From positions 1-41,489 of the forward strand of contig JAGTRS010000033.1 of NCBI GenBank assembly GCA_018262195.1: DNA of 41,489 nucleotides, written 5' to 3'. The notes under the pieces were generated by a model. The model searched no databases, was not told the origin of the DNA, and was given only the letters and a program-made list of their open reading frames with translations. Within the stretch, counting starts at the first letter, position 1. Each line of letters opens with the position of its first letter. This DNA comes from Pseudomonadota bacterium (GTDB lineage Bacteria > Pseudomonadota > Gammaproteobacteria > Burkholderiales > Rhodocyclaceae). Positions 1 through 9,404 of the stretch are shown here, in pieces. The position numbers and the translations under genes are program-made.

Positions 1-202
1 GCGTAACGAGAAAATTACCTATAAAATCCGGGAACATAGCTTGAACCGGCTGCCTTATCAGCTCGTTGTGGGCGATAAGGAAAAAGCGGACGGACTGGTA
101 GCCGTGCGTACTCGCGGTGGTCAGGATCTCGGACAGATGTCCGTAGATGACTTGATCAAGCGACTTCAAGGAGAAGTCGCGGCGCGTAGTGGCACGGCTT
201 AA
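1..202 (+). CDS. thrS: Threonyl-tRNA synthetase, C-terminal end (partial)
   Basis: Only the last 66 codons are in the window; the gene enters from the left and stops with TAA at 200-202. The visible part is the C-terminal anticodon-binding domain of class II synthetases, including [20 protein letters not shown] and the end [17 protein letters not shown], which is typical of ThrS. ThrS charges tRNA-Thr in the cytoplasm. It stands directly upstream of infC, the conserved thrS-infC-rpmI-rplT order, which makes the assignment firm although most of the enzyme is missing. Confidence 0.9.
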   Translation, partial: RNEKITYKIREHSLNRLPYQLVVGDKEKADGLVAVRTRGGQDLGQMSVDDLIKRLQGEVAARSGTA

Positions 203-228
203 TTATTGTTGTTTTCGGGGGTTTTACC

Positions 229-231
229 ATA
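229..231 (+). promoter_or_regulatory. Non-AUG (AUA) start codon of infC with GGGGG ribosome site
   Basis: The ATA at 229-231 is preceded by GGGGG at 217-221 and followed by GCT CAG AAC, matching the MAQ-type beginning of betaproteobacterial IF-3. IF-3 discriminates against such codons, giving autoregulation of itself and of the following L35/L20 genes. The start is inferred from homology and spacing. Confidence 0.6.
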
Positions 232-750
232 GCTCAGAACAAGGCGCATCGCCTCAACGAAGAAATCACGGTTCCGGAGATTCGTCTCCAGGGTGCAGAG
301 GGTGAACAGCTAGGCATTGTCAATATTCGTGCCGCGCTGCAAATGGCTGAAGAGGCCGGTGTCGATCTGGTTGAGATCGCGCCGACAGCGAAGCCGCCGG
401 TCTGCCGCATCATGGACTACGGCAAGTTCAAGTACCAGGAACAGAAGCGTGCGCATGAGGCCAAGCTGAAGCAGAAGCAGGTGCAGGTGAAGGAAATCAA
501 ACTGCGCCCGGGTACTGACGAAAACGATTACCAGATCAAGCTCAGGAATATGACGCGTTTCCTGGATGAGGGTGACAAGGTCAAAGTGACCTTGCGCTTC
601 CGGGGTCGCGAAATGGCGCATCAGGAATTTGGCATGCGTCAGTTGGAACGGATCAAGGCAGACCTCGACGAAGTAGGTGCAGTTGAGCAGATGCCGAAGA
701 TGGAAGGTCGTCAGATGATCATGATCATCGGGCCGGCTAAAAAGAAGTAA
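229..750 (+). CDS. infC: Translation initiation factor IF-3
   Basis: IF-3 binds the 30S subunit, prevents 50S joining and proofreads start-codon/initiator-tRNA pairing. The protein carries the family core [19 protein letters not shown], then the helix linker and a C-terminal domain ending [16 protein letters not shown]. An ATG-initiated frame begins only at 343, but the same frame reads upstream as [19 protein letters not shown], the normal IF-3 N terminus, back to an ATA codon at 229. A GGGGG run at 217-221 lies 7 nt before it. IF-3 genes classically use a non-AUG start (AUU in E. coli) so the factor represses its own translation; AUA fits that. Full length is 173 aa. Two in-frame ATT codons at 202 and 205 are alternatives without a good ribosome site. 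Confidence 0.9.
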   Translation: MAQNKAHRLNEEITVPEIRLQGAEGEQLGIVNIRAALQMAEEAGVDLVEIAPTAKPPVCRIMDYGKFKYQEQKRAHEAKLKQKQVQVKEIKLRPGTDENDYQIKLRNMTRFLDEGDKVKVTLRFRGREMAHQEFGMRQLERIKADLDEVGAVEQMPKMEGRQMIMIIGPAKKK

Positions 751-842
751 GTGCAGTAAGAGTAGTTTCAATAAGTGCTTTCGGGTAGTGAAAGCGTTCC
801 CGCCGGGAACCACCTGACGGCATGTCATTAAGGAGCATCTAA

Positions 843-1040
843 ATGCCCAAAATGAAGACCAAGAGTAGCGCCAAGAAGCGCTTTTCTGTCCGCGCTGGTG
901 GTTCCATCAAGCGTGGTCAAGCCTTCAAGCGTCACATCCTGACCAAGAAGACTACCAAGGTTAAGCGTCACCTGCGCGGTGCTGCTTCTGTTAACGAGCG
1001 CGATGTTGCATCCGTCCGCGCCATGATGCCCTACGCATAA
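843..1040 (+). CDS. rpmI: 50S ribosomal protein L35 (bL35)
   Basis: A 65-residue, very basic protein starting [16 protein letters not shown] and ending in the MPYA tail seen in bL35. It is a structural protein of the large ribosomal subunit. An AAGGAG ribosome site lies 8 nt before the ATG. It lies between infC and rplT, as in most bacteria; in E. coli L20 binds the mRNA before rpmI and represses both genes. Length and sequence fit the family completely. Confidence 0.97.
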   Translation: MPKMKTKSSAKKRFSVRAGGSIKRGQAFKRHILTKKTTKVKRHLRGAASVNERDVASVRAMMPYA

Positions 1041-1051
1041 GGAGATAAGAG

Positions 1052-1411
1052 ATGCCTAGAGTTAAACGTGGTGTAACGGCTCGCGCCCGTCACAAGAAGG
1101 TTCTCGTTCAGGCCAAGGGTTACCGCGGTCGTCGCAAGAATGTATATCGCGTCGCCAAGCAGGCGGTGATGAAGGCCGGTCAATATCAGTACCGTGACCG
1201 TCGTCAACGCAAACGCCAGTTCCGTTCCCTGTGGATCGCCCGTATCAATGCAGCAGCTCGTGAGCTGGGCATGAAGTACAGCACCTTCATGAACGGTCTG
1301 AAGAAGGCCAACATCGAAGTTGATCGTAAGGTCTTGGCCGATCTGGCCGTCTTCGATCAGCCGGCATTTGCCGCTCTGGCCGCACAGGCCAAGGCACAGC
1401 TCGGCGCCTGA
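1052..1411 (+). CDS. rplT: 50S ribosomal protein L20 (bL20)
   Basis: A 119-residue basic protein starting [18 protein letters not shown], with the conserved [20 protein letters not shown] and the family's central [21 protein letters not shown]20 is an early 23S rRNA-binding assembly protein and a translational repressor in the infC-rpmI-rplT operon. It begins 11 nt after rpmI behind AAGGAGA and is followed within 20 nt by a strong terminator, so the ribosomal part of the operon ends here. Confidence 0.98.
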   Translation: MPRVKRGVTARARHKKVLVQAKGYRGRRKNVYRVAKQAVMKAGQYQYRDRRQRKRQFRSLWIARINAAARELGMKYSTFMNGLKKANIEVDRKVLADLAVFDQPAFAALAAQAKAQLGA

Positions 1412-1425
1412 GCGAAAGCTTGAAG

Positions 1426-1454
1426 AAAAAAAGGAGGCGCAAGCCTCCTTTTTT
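1426..1454 (+). terminator. Rho-independent terminator after rplT
   Basis: The stem GGAGGC / GCCTCC (1433-1438, 1443-1448) closes a GCAA tetraloop. It is flanked by seven A before and a T run after, so the stem can extend through A-T pairs and it may work in both directions. It separates rplT from pheS. Confidence 0.92.
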
Positions 1455-1462
1455 GTTGGTAG

Positions 1463-2539
<1,077 letters not shown>

Positions 2540-2560
2540 CCCACAATTCGAGTCACGCCA

Positions 2561-4945
2561 ATGAAATTCTCCGAATCCTGGCTGCGTTCCCTCGTCAATC
2601 CAAAATTGTCGAGTGCGGAACTCTCTCATCTATTGACCATGGCAGGTCTCGAGGTCGAAGAGCTCGACCCGGTTGCTCCGGCTTTCGATAGCGTCGTCGT
2701 TGCGCACGTGCTGGAGGTGGTCAAGCACCCGGATGCCGATCGTTTGAATGTTTGTAAGGTCGATACCGGCAGCGGCAAGCCGACGACCATCGTCTGTGGC
2801 GCACCGAACGTTGCTGTCGGCCTCAAGGTGCCGTGCGCACTGCCGGGTGCCAAGCTGCCCCGCGATTTTACGATCAAGATCGCCAAGGTGCGCGGCATCG
2901 AATCGTCCGGGATGCTGTGCTCCGCCAAGGAGTTGGGTATTGCCGACGAGGCCTCCGGTTTGCTGATCCTCCCGGCTGATGCACCGGTTGGCCAGTCGAT
3001 CCGCCAGTATCTCGATCTCGACGACAACCTCTTCGAACTGAAGCTGACGCCAAACCGGGCAGACTGCCTGTCCTTGCTCGGCATTGCCCGCGAAGTCGGC
3101 GCCATTACTGGTGCAGTGACCAGTCTGCCGGTCGTCGCAGAAGTGCCGGCCGGCATTGCCGATACCCGTCCCGTTGTGCTTGATGCACCGGAAGCCTGCC
3201 CGTTGTACTGCGGTCGAATCCTCAAGGGCGTCAATGCCAAGGCGCCGACGCCGGAGTGGATGAAGCGCCGTCTTGAGCGTAGTGGTATCCGCGCCATTTC
3301 GGCGCTGGTCGACGTCACCAACTATGTGATGCTCGAACTTGGTCAGCCATTGCATGCTTTTGATAACACCCGACTCGAAGGCGCTGTGCATGCCCGTCTG
3401 GCAAATCCGGGCGAAAAGCTGCTGCTGCTCAACGAACAGACCATCACGGTGGATACTGATGTGCTGATGATTGCCGATGAGGTCAAGCCTTTGGCCATGG
3501 CCGGCATCATGGGCGGAGAGGAAAGCGGCATCACGCTGGAGACTTCCGAACTCTTTCTTGAGTCCGCCTTCTTTGCTCCAAAGGCTATCGCCGGACGTGC
3601 TCGTCGTTTCGGTTTCGGCTCCGATGCCTCGCATCGTTTCGAGCGCGGTGTCGATTTTGGCGGTGTGCGACGTGCCATCGAACGCGCCACGCAACTGATC
3701 CTCGATATTTGCGGTGGCCAGGCAGGTCCTGTCGTCGAAGCCAAGGCTGAATTGCCGAACCGTACTCCGGTTCGCCTGCGTACGGCTCGCGCAGAAATGG
3801 TACTTGGTCTGCCGCTCGGTGCGGAGCGCATTGCCGGTCTGTTTTCAGGTCTTGATCTGTCTTTCGTGCGCGAAGGCGATGATTTTCTGGTGACGCCGCC
3901 GTCCTGGCGCTTCGACATGGAAATCGAAGAAGATCTGATCGAGGAAATCGCCCGCTTGTACGGTTACGACAACATTCCGTCTGTCGCCCCGCGCGGGCCG
4001 CTGAAAATGCTGATCCAGCCGGAAGCTCGGCGCCCAGCCTATCGTATTCGCCAGATGCTGGCAGACCGTGGCTATCAGGAAGTGGTCAATTTCGCCTTCG
4101 TTGAAGAAGCCTGGGAGGCGGACTTCGCCGCTCAGACGGAAGAGGGCGACCTGATCCGCTTGGCCAACCCGATTGCCAGTCAAATGGCGGTCATGCGCTC
4201 GACCCTGTTTGGCGGGCTGATTTCCAATCTGCTCACCAACCTCAAGCGCAAGCAGAGCCGGGTTCGCCTGTTCGAAGTCGGTCGGACCTTCCATCGTGAT
4301 GCCGATGCATCGCCGGTAAATGGTTTCCGTCAGCCATGGAAGCTGGCAGGCTTGGCTTTTGGTGGTGCCTTGCCGGAAGGCTGGGGTGGTGGGGCGCGAA
4401 AGGTCGATTTCTTCGACGTCAAGGGTGATATTGAAGCGTTGCTGGCGCCTGCTGTTTTGCGTTTCGAAAAGCTGTCCCATCCAGCATTGCATCCGGGGCG
4501 TGCCGCCCGCATTCTGTTCGATGGTCGCGACATTGGTTGTATCGGCGAACTGCATCCGGAATGGGTTCAAAAGTACGATCTGCCTCAGGCGCCTGTTGTC
4601 TTTGAACTGGATTTCGATTCGATCAAGGCGGCGAATGTTCCTAGCTATGTCGAAGTCTCCAAGTTCCCGCCGGTAATTCGAGACTTAGCCTTGGTGGTTG
4701 ACCAGAATATCGTTTTGCAGACCTTGCTTGATGGGCTCAAAGGACAGATTTCCGACCTCATTAAGGACGTCCAATTGTTCGATGTATACGTCGGAAAGGG
4801 AGTCCCGGAAAACAAGAAAAGTCTTGCTTTCCGGATAGTTATGCAAGATACTCAACGCACTTTGCAAGATTCAGAAGTTGATGCTGCAATGCAGCAACTG
4901 GTGTCCTGTTTCGAACAGGCATTCGGTGCTCAACTGCGTGCCTGA
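2561..4945 (+). CDS. pheT: Phenylalanyl-tRNA synthetase beta subunit
   Basis: PheT (794 aa, normal bacterial size about 795) forms the heterotetramer with PheS and recognises and edits tRNA-Phe. The order is a tRNA-binding OB fold (about residues 40-150, [20 protein letters not shown]), the B3/4 editing domain, the B5 domain (about 400-475), a core with [20 protein letters not shown], and a C-terminal ferredoxin-fold anticodon-binding domain starting at [18 protein letters not shown]. It is complete with no frameshift. It lies 21 nt after pheS and 14 nt before ihfA, the same order as in enterobacteria. Confidence 0.97.
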   Translation: MKFSESWLRSLVNPKLSSAELSHLLTMAGLEVEELDPVAPAFDSVVVAHVLEVVKHPDADRLNVCKVDTGSGKPTTIVCGAPNVAVGLKVPCALPGAKLPRDFTIKIAKVRGIESSGMLCSAKELGIADEASGLLILPADAPVGQSIRQYLDLDDNLFELKLTPNRADCLSLLGIAREVGAITGAVTSLPVVAEVPAGIADTRPVVLDAPEACPLYCGRILKGVNAKAPTPEWMKRRLERSGIRAISALVDVTNYVMLELGQPLHAFDNTRLEGAVHARLANPGEKLLLLNEQTITVDTDVLMIADEVKPLAMAGIMGGEESGITLETSELFLESAFFAPKAIAGRARRFGFGSDASHRFERGVDFGGVRRAIERATQLILDICGGQAGPVVEAKAELPNRTPVRLRTARAEMVLGLPLGAERIAGLFSGLDLSFVREGDDFLVTPPSWRFDMEIEEDLIEEIARLYGYDNIPSVAPRGPLKMLIQPEARRPAYRIRQMLADRGYQEVVNFAFVEEAWEADFAAQTEEGDLIRLANPIASQMAVMRSTLFGGLISNLLTNLKRKQSRVRLFEVGRTFHRDADASPVNGFRQPWKLAGLAFGGALPEGWGGGARKVDFFDVKGDIEALLAPAVLRFEKLSHPALHPGRAARILFDGRDIGCIGELHPEWVQKYDLPQAPVVFELDFDSIKAANVPSYVEVSKFPPVIRDLALVVDQNIVLQTLLDGLKGQISDLIKDVQLFDVYVGKGVPENKKSLAFRIVMQDTQRTLQDSEVDAAMQQLVSCFEQAFGAQLRA

Positions 4946-4959
4946 CGGAAACAATAACG

Positions 4960-5262
4960 ATGACGCTAACAAAAGCTGAGCTCGCTGACCTGCTTTTCGA
5001 AAAAGTTGGCCTTAACAAGCGTGAGGCCAAAGATATGGTCGAGGCTTTTTTCGAAGAGATTCGCAACGCACTGGAAGTCGGAGATGGCGTCAAGCTATCT
5101 GGTTTCGGTAATTTTCAGTTGCGTGACAAGCCACAGCGTCCTGGTCGCAATCCTAAAACCGGGCAGGAAATTCCAATTACGGCGCGCCGTGTTGTGACTT
5201 TTCATGCCAGCCAAAAATTGAAGTCCGACGTCGAGCTAGCTTTTGATGGAACCGCGGCATAA
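4960..5262 (+). CDS. ihfA: Integration host factor alpha subunit
   Basis: IHF is the heterodimeric DNA-bending protein used in nucleoid structure, sigma-54 promoters and site-specific recombination. The 100-residue protein has the HU/IHF fold: an N-terminal dimerisation helix pair ([20 protein letters not shown]), then the beta-arm signature [20 protein letters not shown] with the intercalating proline. The position directly after pheT identifies it as the alpha subunit (himA). Its 3' end overlaps the next gene by 17 nt. IHF may also take part in recombination of the element at tRNA-Ser, but that is inference. Confidence 0.95.
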   Translation: MTLTKAELADLLFEKVGLNKREAKDMVEAFFEEIRNALEVGDGVKLSGFGNFQLRDKPQRPGRNPKTGQEIPITARRVVTFHASQKLKSDVELAFDGTAA

Positions 5263-5623
5263 GACTTTGGGCGGCGAAGAGCTGCCGCCCATCCCTGCCA
5301 AGCGCTATTTCACCATTGGTGAAGTCAGCGAGTTGTGTGGCGTAAAGCCACATGTGCTTCGTTACTGGGAGCAGGAGTTCAATCAGCTCAAGCCAGTGAA
5401 GCGCCGGGGTAACCGTCGCTATTACCAGCACCATGAGGTATTGCTGGTTCGTCGTATTCGCGAGCTCCTTTACAATCAGGGATTTACTATAAGTGGTGCC
5501 CGAAATCGTCTTGATGAGGGTGGGGCTGTCGAGGTTGCTGCGGCCGAACATCCGGAAATGGAAAAAATCCCTGGTGGCCTCCGTGGTGAATTGAAATCGA
5601 TTATCGAGATGCTGCAGCTTTAA
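5246..5623 (+). CDS. Small MerR-family transcriptional regulator
   Basis: A 125-residue protein with a winged-helix MerR domain near residues 20-90: [20 protein letters not shown], then [10 protein letters not shown] and the RGNRRYYQ wing. The short C-terminal part has no cysteine ligand cluster or effector domain, so this is not a metal-type MerR. The same kind of gene follows ihfA in many proteobacteria. The ATG at 5246 (a TTG at 5243 is also in frame) overlaps the ihfA end, suggesting translational coupling. Its target is unknown. Confidence 0.88.
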   Translation: MEPRHKTLGGEELPPIPAKRYFTIGEVSELCGVKPHVLRYWEQEFNQLKPVKRRGNRRYYQHHEVLLVRRIRELLYNQGFTISGARNRLDEGGAVEVAAAEHPEMEKIPGGLRGELKSIIEMLQL

Positions 5624-5646
5624 ATCCCCGGGTTTTCAGGTATAAT
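5619..5646 (+). promoter_or_regulatory. Promoter of tRNA-Pro
   Basis: A perfect TATAAT at 5641-5646 lies 11 nt before the mature tRNA. A weak -35 (TTTAAA, 5619-5624) is 16 bp upstream and overlaps the end of the MerR-type gene. The -10 is clear; the -35 is poor. Confidence 0.6.
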
Positions 5647-5656
5647 GTTTGGCTTG

Positions 5657-5734
<78 letters not shown>

Positions 5735-5739
5735 AATTA

Positions 5740-5767
5740 ATTAACCGGCTTTTGCCGGTTTTTTAAT
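5740..5767 (+). terminator. Terminator after tRNA-Pro
   Basis: The stem AACCGGC / GCCGGTT encloses a TTTT loop and is followed by TTTTAATTT. It lies 6 nt after the tRNA CCA end. Confidence 0.88.
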
Positions 5768-5775
5768 TTGTAGCG

Positions 5776-5804
5776 TTGATAAATATATTAAGACAAATTA
5801 AATT
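5776..5804 (+). promoter_or_regulatory. Sigma-70 type promoter of the hns-surE-rpoS cluster
   Basis: TTGATA (5776-5781) is separated by 17 bp from TAAATT (5799-5804) in very AT-rich DNA, about 30 bp before the H-NS gene, whose ribosome site TAAGGAGGT (5822-5830) is near-perfect. AT-rich DNA of this kind is also a natural H-NS target, so autorepression is plausible. Confidence 0.55.
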
Positions 5805-5834
5805 ATCACCACGCATTTAAATAAGGAGGTAATC

Positions 5835-6152
5835 ATGGATTTGTCTACTCTGTCCGTTGCTCAATTGCGCGATTTGCAGCAGCAAATTCCGGCCGAGATT
5901 AAGCGTCGTGAAGCTCAGGAAAAGATCAATGTCCTGAATGAATTGCGTGCCTTTGCAAAAACCCGTGGTTATGCCATCGAGGAATTGCTGGGCAAGGAAA
6001 CCAAGGTTAAGGCAGTGACCGGAAATAAAGTAAAGGTCAAATATCGTCATCCGCAGAATCCGGAACTGGAATGGACAGGTCGTGGCCGCAAGCCGAAATG
6101 GGTTGAGGCTTGGGTAGCAAATGGTTCCAGTCTTGATGGTTTGCTGGTCTGA
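5835..6152 (+). CDS. H-NS family nucleoid protein
   Basis: A 105-residue protein with an N-terminal coiled-coil oligomerisation region (about 1-50, LSVAQLRDLQQQIPAEIKRR) and the C-terminal H-NS DNA-binding domain, KYRHPQNPELEWTGRGRKPK, ending WVEAWVANGSSLDGLLV. H-NS proteins bind curved AT-rich DNA and silence acquired genes. The linker K-rich segment (ETKVKAVTGNKVKVKY) is typical of the betaproteobacterial type. A strong ribosome site precedes it. Only 3 nt separate it from surE, so it appears to be the first gene of the surE-pcm-nlpD-rpoS transcript. Confidence 0.92.
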   Translation: MDLSTLSVAQLRDLQQQIPAEIKRREAQEKINVLNELRAFAKTRGYAIEELLGKETKVKAVTGNKVKVKYRHPQNPELEWTGRGRKPKWVEAWVANGSSLDGLLV

Positions 6153-6155
6153 TCC

Positions 6156-6896
6156 ATGCGTATTCTGCTCAGTAACGATGACGGTTATTTTGCACCGGGG
6201 CTTGCTGCGCTGGCGGAGGCTCTCGATGAGCTTGGCGAGGTCGTCGTCGTTGCTCCAGAGCAGAATCGCAGCGGCGCCAGTAATTCGCTGACACTGGACC
6301 GGCCGCTATTGCTAAAAAAAGCCGCCAGCGGTTTTTATTTCGTCAATGGGACACCGACTGACTGCGTGCATTTGGCGGTGACCGGCATGCTCGATCAATT
6401 GCCGGACATTATTGTTTCCGGAATTAATCTGGGCGCCAATATGGGTGACGATACGATTTATTCTGGTACCGTCGCTGCAGCAACGGAAGGTTATTTGCTG
6501 GGTATTCCCTCCATCGCGATTTCCATGACCAGTTTCGAGGGAAATAACTTTGCTGCAGCTGGCCGCGTAGCTCGTGAATTGGTTGAGCGTTTCATTCGCA
6601 ATCCAATCAAGGAGCCAGTATTGCTGAATGTAAACGTGCCTGATATTCCCTATTCGGCATTGAAGGGTACCGAGGTCACTCGTCTTGGTCGTCGGCATAA
6701 GGCGGAGCCTGTTGTCAAAATGCAGTCGCCTCGCAATGAAACGGTTTATTGGGTCGGTGCTGCTGGTGCGGCTGCGGATGCCGGGCCGGGAACAGATTTC
6801 AATGCGGTCGAGCGAGGCTTTGTCTCGATTACTCCCTTGCAGATTGATCTGACGCATTCGGCTCAGCTTTCGCATATCGATCAGTGGATGAAGTGA
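6156..6896 (+). CDS. surE: 5'/3'-nucleotidase SurE
   Basis: SurE is a metal-dependent phosphatase acting on nucleoside monophosphates and short polyphosphates in stationary phase. The N terminus [19 protein letters not shown] holds the conserved NDDG metal site; the second conserved stretch is [17 protein letters not shown] and a third is [15 protein letters not shown]. The 246-aa length is normal. It starts 3 nt after the H-NS gene and overlaps the pcm start, in the conserved surE-pcm-nlpD-rpoS order. Confidence 0.97.
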   Translation: MRILLSNDDGYFAPGLAALAEALDELGEVVVVAPEQNRSGASNSLTLDRPLLLKKAASGFYFVNGTPTDCVHLAVTGMLDQLPDIIVSGINLGANMGDDTIYSGTVAAATEGYLLGIPSIAISMTSFEGNNFAAAGRVARELVERFIRNPIKEPVLLNVNVPDIPYSALKGTEVTRLGRRHKAEPVVKMQSPRNETVYWVGAAGAAADAGPGTDFNAVERGFVSITPLQIDLTHSAQLSHIDQWMK

Positions 6897-7555
6897 GTCA
6901 CGGCGTGTTGCACGGTATTGGCATGACTTCGCAGCGGACACGGGCGCGCATGATTGAGCGCTTGCGCGAAAAGGGTATTCGTAACGAAGCTGTCCTCAAG
7001 GCGATGGCTGCCGTGCCTCGGCATGTATTTGTCGAAGAGGCACTCGCTTCGCGAGCGTATGAAGATACTGCGCTACCGCTTGGCATGGGACAAACCATAT
7101 CCCAGCCTTTTGTGGTGGCTCGAATGATAGAGCTCCTGCTCAATGGGCGAAGCTCTTTGGGTAAAACACTGGAGGTTGGCGCGGGTTGTGGTTATCAGGC
7201 CGCTGTTCTGGCGCAATTGACCAAGGATGTCTATGCCGTTGAACGGCTTGGGCCTTTGCTGGAAAAAGCCAAGGCCAACATGCGGACCTTGCAGCAGTTC
7301 AACGTTCGTCTCAAGCATGCAGACGGACAGCTTGGTTTACCCGAGGCAGGGCCATTTGACAGTATCATAGTAGCTGCTGCCGGAGCCCATGTGCCGCCTG
7401 CGTTGCTTGAACAGCTTGCGCCGGGGGGGCGTCTGGTCTTGCCAGTCGGTGCCGGTGAGCAGTATCTTAGCTTTATCGAACATACGCCTCAGGGATATGT
7501 CGAAACGCGGCTTGATGCCGTACGTTTCGTCCCGCTACTTTCAGGAACGCAATGA
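6893..7555 (+). CDS. pcm: Protein-L-isoaspartate O-methyltransferase
   Basis: Pcm methylates isoaspartyl residues with S-adenosylmethionine to start repair of aged proteins. The SAM-binding motif I is [30 protein letters not shown] and the C-terminal [12 protein letters not shown] are family signatures. The start is uncertain: GTG at 6893 overlaps the surE stop (GTGA), while ATG at 6923 begins closer to the usual start ([18 protein letters not shown]). Total length is about 210-220 aa, as in E. coli. It overlaps nlpD by 4 nt at the 3' end. Confidence 0.95.
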   Translation: MSHGVLHGIGMTSQRTRARMIERLREKGIRNEAVLKAMAAVPRHVFVEEALASRAYEDTALPLGMGQTISQPFVVARMIELLLNGRSSLGKTLEVGAGCGYQAAVLAQLTKDVYAVERLGPLLEKAKANMRTLQQFNVRLKHADGQLGLPEAGPFDSIIVAAAGAHVPPALLEQLAPGGRLVLPVGAGEQYLSFIEHTPQGYVETRLDAVRFVPLLSGTQ

Positions 7556-8478
7556 TTCGAATCGTCGCTGTAACTCTTTCAACGGTGCTTATGGCTGGCT
7601 GCTTGTCCCAGCAGCCAGTGCCAGCGGTGGATCGCTCTGGAACGGGGCAATCGAGAGCTGCGAGTGCTGCTCAGCCAACCGGTCCTGGTTATTACACCGT
7701 CAAGCGTGGCGATACGCTGTACCGGATTGCTCTGGAGAACGGCCAGGATCACCGTGATATTGCTGCCTGGAACAATATTTCCAACCCTTCCTCAATCAAG
7801 GAAGGCCAGGTTCTGCGTGTACAGCCACCGGGAGCTCCCGAATCCGCTGATGGCGCGACGACCAAACCGATTGCTACTGGGGCGGTAGTTGAGGCGCGTT
7901 CGCTGGATCAGCCTGCCGGCACTTCTGCCACGTCGCCGAGTGGTTTGAAACGTGAGCCGCGCGTTGGCAAGGAGCCGTATTCTGATGAAGCCTATGCTCG
8001 TCTGAATAAGACTGGGGAACCGGCAAAGCCGGTTGATGCCAAGCCGGAAACAAAGCCAGAAGTGAAGCCGGATGTACCCGCCGCTGCACCAGCGGTGGCT
8101 TCTGGTCCGGATGATGTGCCTTGGCTGTGGCCAACTTCTGCCAAGGTGTCGGCACCGTATAGCGATTCCGGTAACAAGGGCCTGGATTTTGCTGGCAAGG
8201 CTGGTGATCCGGTCCTCGCGGCAGGCGATGGCAAGGTGGTCTACGCTGGCAGCGGTTTGCGCGGTTTTGGCGAGTTGGTCATCGTCAAGCACAACGCGAC
8301 CTACCTCTCGGCTTACGCCCACAACCGCAAGATTCTCGTCAAGGAAGGCCAGCAGGTCAGCCGGGGGCAGAAAATTGCCGAAATGGGCAACACGGATGCG
8401 GAGTCGGTCAAGCTGCATTTCGAAATCCGCAAACAGGGCAAGCCGGTTGATCCGGCGCAGTATCTGCCGAAACGATGA
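7552..8478 (+). CDS. nlpD: NlpD-type lipoprotein, LysM plus degenerate M23 domain
   Basis: NlpD is an outer-membrane lipoprotein that activates cell-wall amidases (AmiC) during septum splitting. Visible are a lipobox LMAGC (Cys at residue 17), a LysM peptidoglycan-binding domain YYTVKRGDTLYRIALENGQD (about residues 44-88), a Pro/Lys/Glu-rich linker (about 100-180), and a C-terminal LytM/M23 fold (about 195-305). The M23 metal ligands are lost: NKGLDFAG replaces HxGxD, and KLHFEIR replaces HLHFE, as in non-catalytic NlpD/EnvC activators. It overlaps pcm and rpoS by 4 nt each (ATGA). In E. coli the main rpoS promoter lies inside nlpD; I could not place one here. Confidence 0.95.
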   Translation: MIRIVAVTLSTVLMAGCLSQQPVPAVDRSGTGQSRAASAAQPTGPGYYTVKRGDTLYRIALENGQDHRDIAAWNNISNPSSIKEGQVLRVQPPGAPESADGATTKPIATGAVVEARSLDQPAGTSATSPSGLKREPRVGKEPYSDEAYARLNKTGEPAKPVDAKPETKPEVKPDVPAAAPAVASGPDDVPWLWPTSAKVSAPYSDSGNKGLDFAGKAGDPVLAAGDGKVVYAGSGLRGFGELVIVKHNATYLSAYAHNRKILVKEGQQVSRGQKIAEMGNTDAESVKLHFEIRKQGKPVDPAQYLPKR

Positions 8479-9404
8479 GCGATACCGGCGAAGGTCTGGA
8501 GGAGGAGTTCGAGGGCCTGCCCGATGAATCGGTCCTGCCTCCCGAACCTGAGCATGTATTGCCAGAAATTGAACTGTTCGAGGATGTCACCCAGCTCTAC
8601 CTGAGCGAGATCGGTGCCAAGCCGCTCCTGACGCCGGCCGAAGAACTGGCCACCTCGCGTCTTGTCCGGGAAGGTAACTTCGAAGCACGCCAGCGCATGA
8701 TTGAGCACAATCTGCGGCTGGTTGTGAATATCGCCAAGCACTATTTGAATCGGGGGATTCCGCTGCTCGATCTGATCGAGGAGGGGAACCTCGGATTGAT
8801 CCATGCTTTGGAGAAATTTGATCCCGAGCGAGGCTTCAGGTTCTCGACTTATGCAACCTGGTGGATACGCCAGAACATCGAGCGCGGCATCATGAACCAG
8901 TCGCGGACGATTCGTTTGCCGGTGCATATCGTCAAGGAAATCAATGTCGTCCTGCGTGCCATGCGTCACCTGGAATCGGCTGACAAGCGGGACTCGACGG
9001 TTGAGCGCATTGCGCTCCTGATCGACCGGCCGGTGGAGGATGTGCGTCGGATTCTTTCGTTCAACGAGCACATTGCCTCTCTCGACGCTCCGCTTGAAAT
9101 CGACCCCAACCACACGATGGCCGAGGTGATTGCCGATGATGGCGGGAGCGATCCGGAATTCTTGCTGCAATCGAGTGAGGTTGGTTCCCTGGTCGATGAC
9201 TGGCTGGCGCAGCTTACTGAGCGGCAGCGTTCAGTGATCGAGCGCCGCTATGGTCTGAACGGGGCTGATCTGGCGACGTTGGACGTCATTGCCGTCGATC
9301 TTGGCTTGACCCGTGAAAGGGTTCGGCAGATCCAGATGGAAGGTCTGGACCGCCTCCGCAAGATCATCAAGCGCGGCAATATTTCTCGCGATTCGTTGCT
9401 GTAG
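8475..9404 (+). CDS. rpoS: RNA polymerase sigma factor RpoS (sigma-38)
   Basis: The stationary-phase and general-stress sigma factor. Region 1.2 starts near DVTQLYLSEIGAKPLLTPAEE; region 2 contains NLRLVVNIAKHYLNRGIPLLD, LIEEGNLGLIHALEKFDPERG and the -10-reading FSTYATWWIRQNIERGI; region 4 has ERQRSVIERRYGLNG and the HTH LGLTRERVRQIQMEGLDRLR. At 309 aa it is slightly shorter than E. coli RpoS (330). The nlpD-rpoS order and residue pattern distinguish it from RpoD. Its last 38 nt are antisense to the end of mltB. Confidence 0.96.
   Translation: MSDTGEGLEEEFEGLPDESVLPPEPEHVLPEIELFEDVTQLYLSEIGAKPLLTPAEELATSRLVREGNFEARQRMIEHNLRLVVNIAKHYLNRGIPLLDLIEEGNLGLIHALEKFDPERGFRFSTYATWWIRQNIERGIMNQSRTIRLPVHIVKEINVVLRAMRHLESADKRDSTVERIALLIDRPVEDVRRILSFNEHIASLDAPLEIDPNHTMAEVIADDGGSDPEFLLQSSEVGSLVDDWLAQLTERQRSVIERRYGLNGADLATLDVIAVDLGLTRERVRQIQMEGLDRLRKIIKRGNISRDSLL

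Noticed and set aside
310..828. Long minus-strand open frame opposite infC
   Set aside because: It is the antisense of a highly conserved gene, has low-complexity Leu/His content and no ribosome site or family features.
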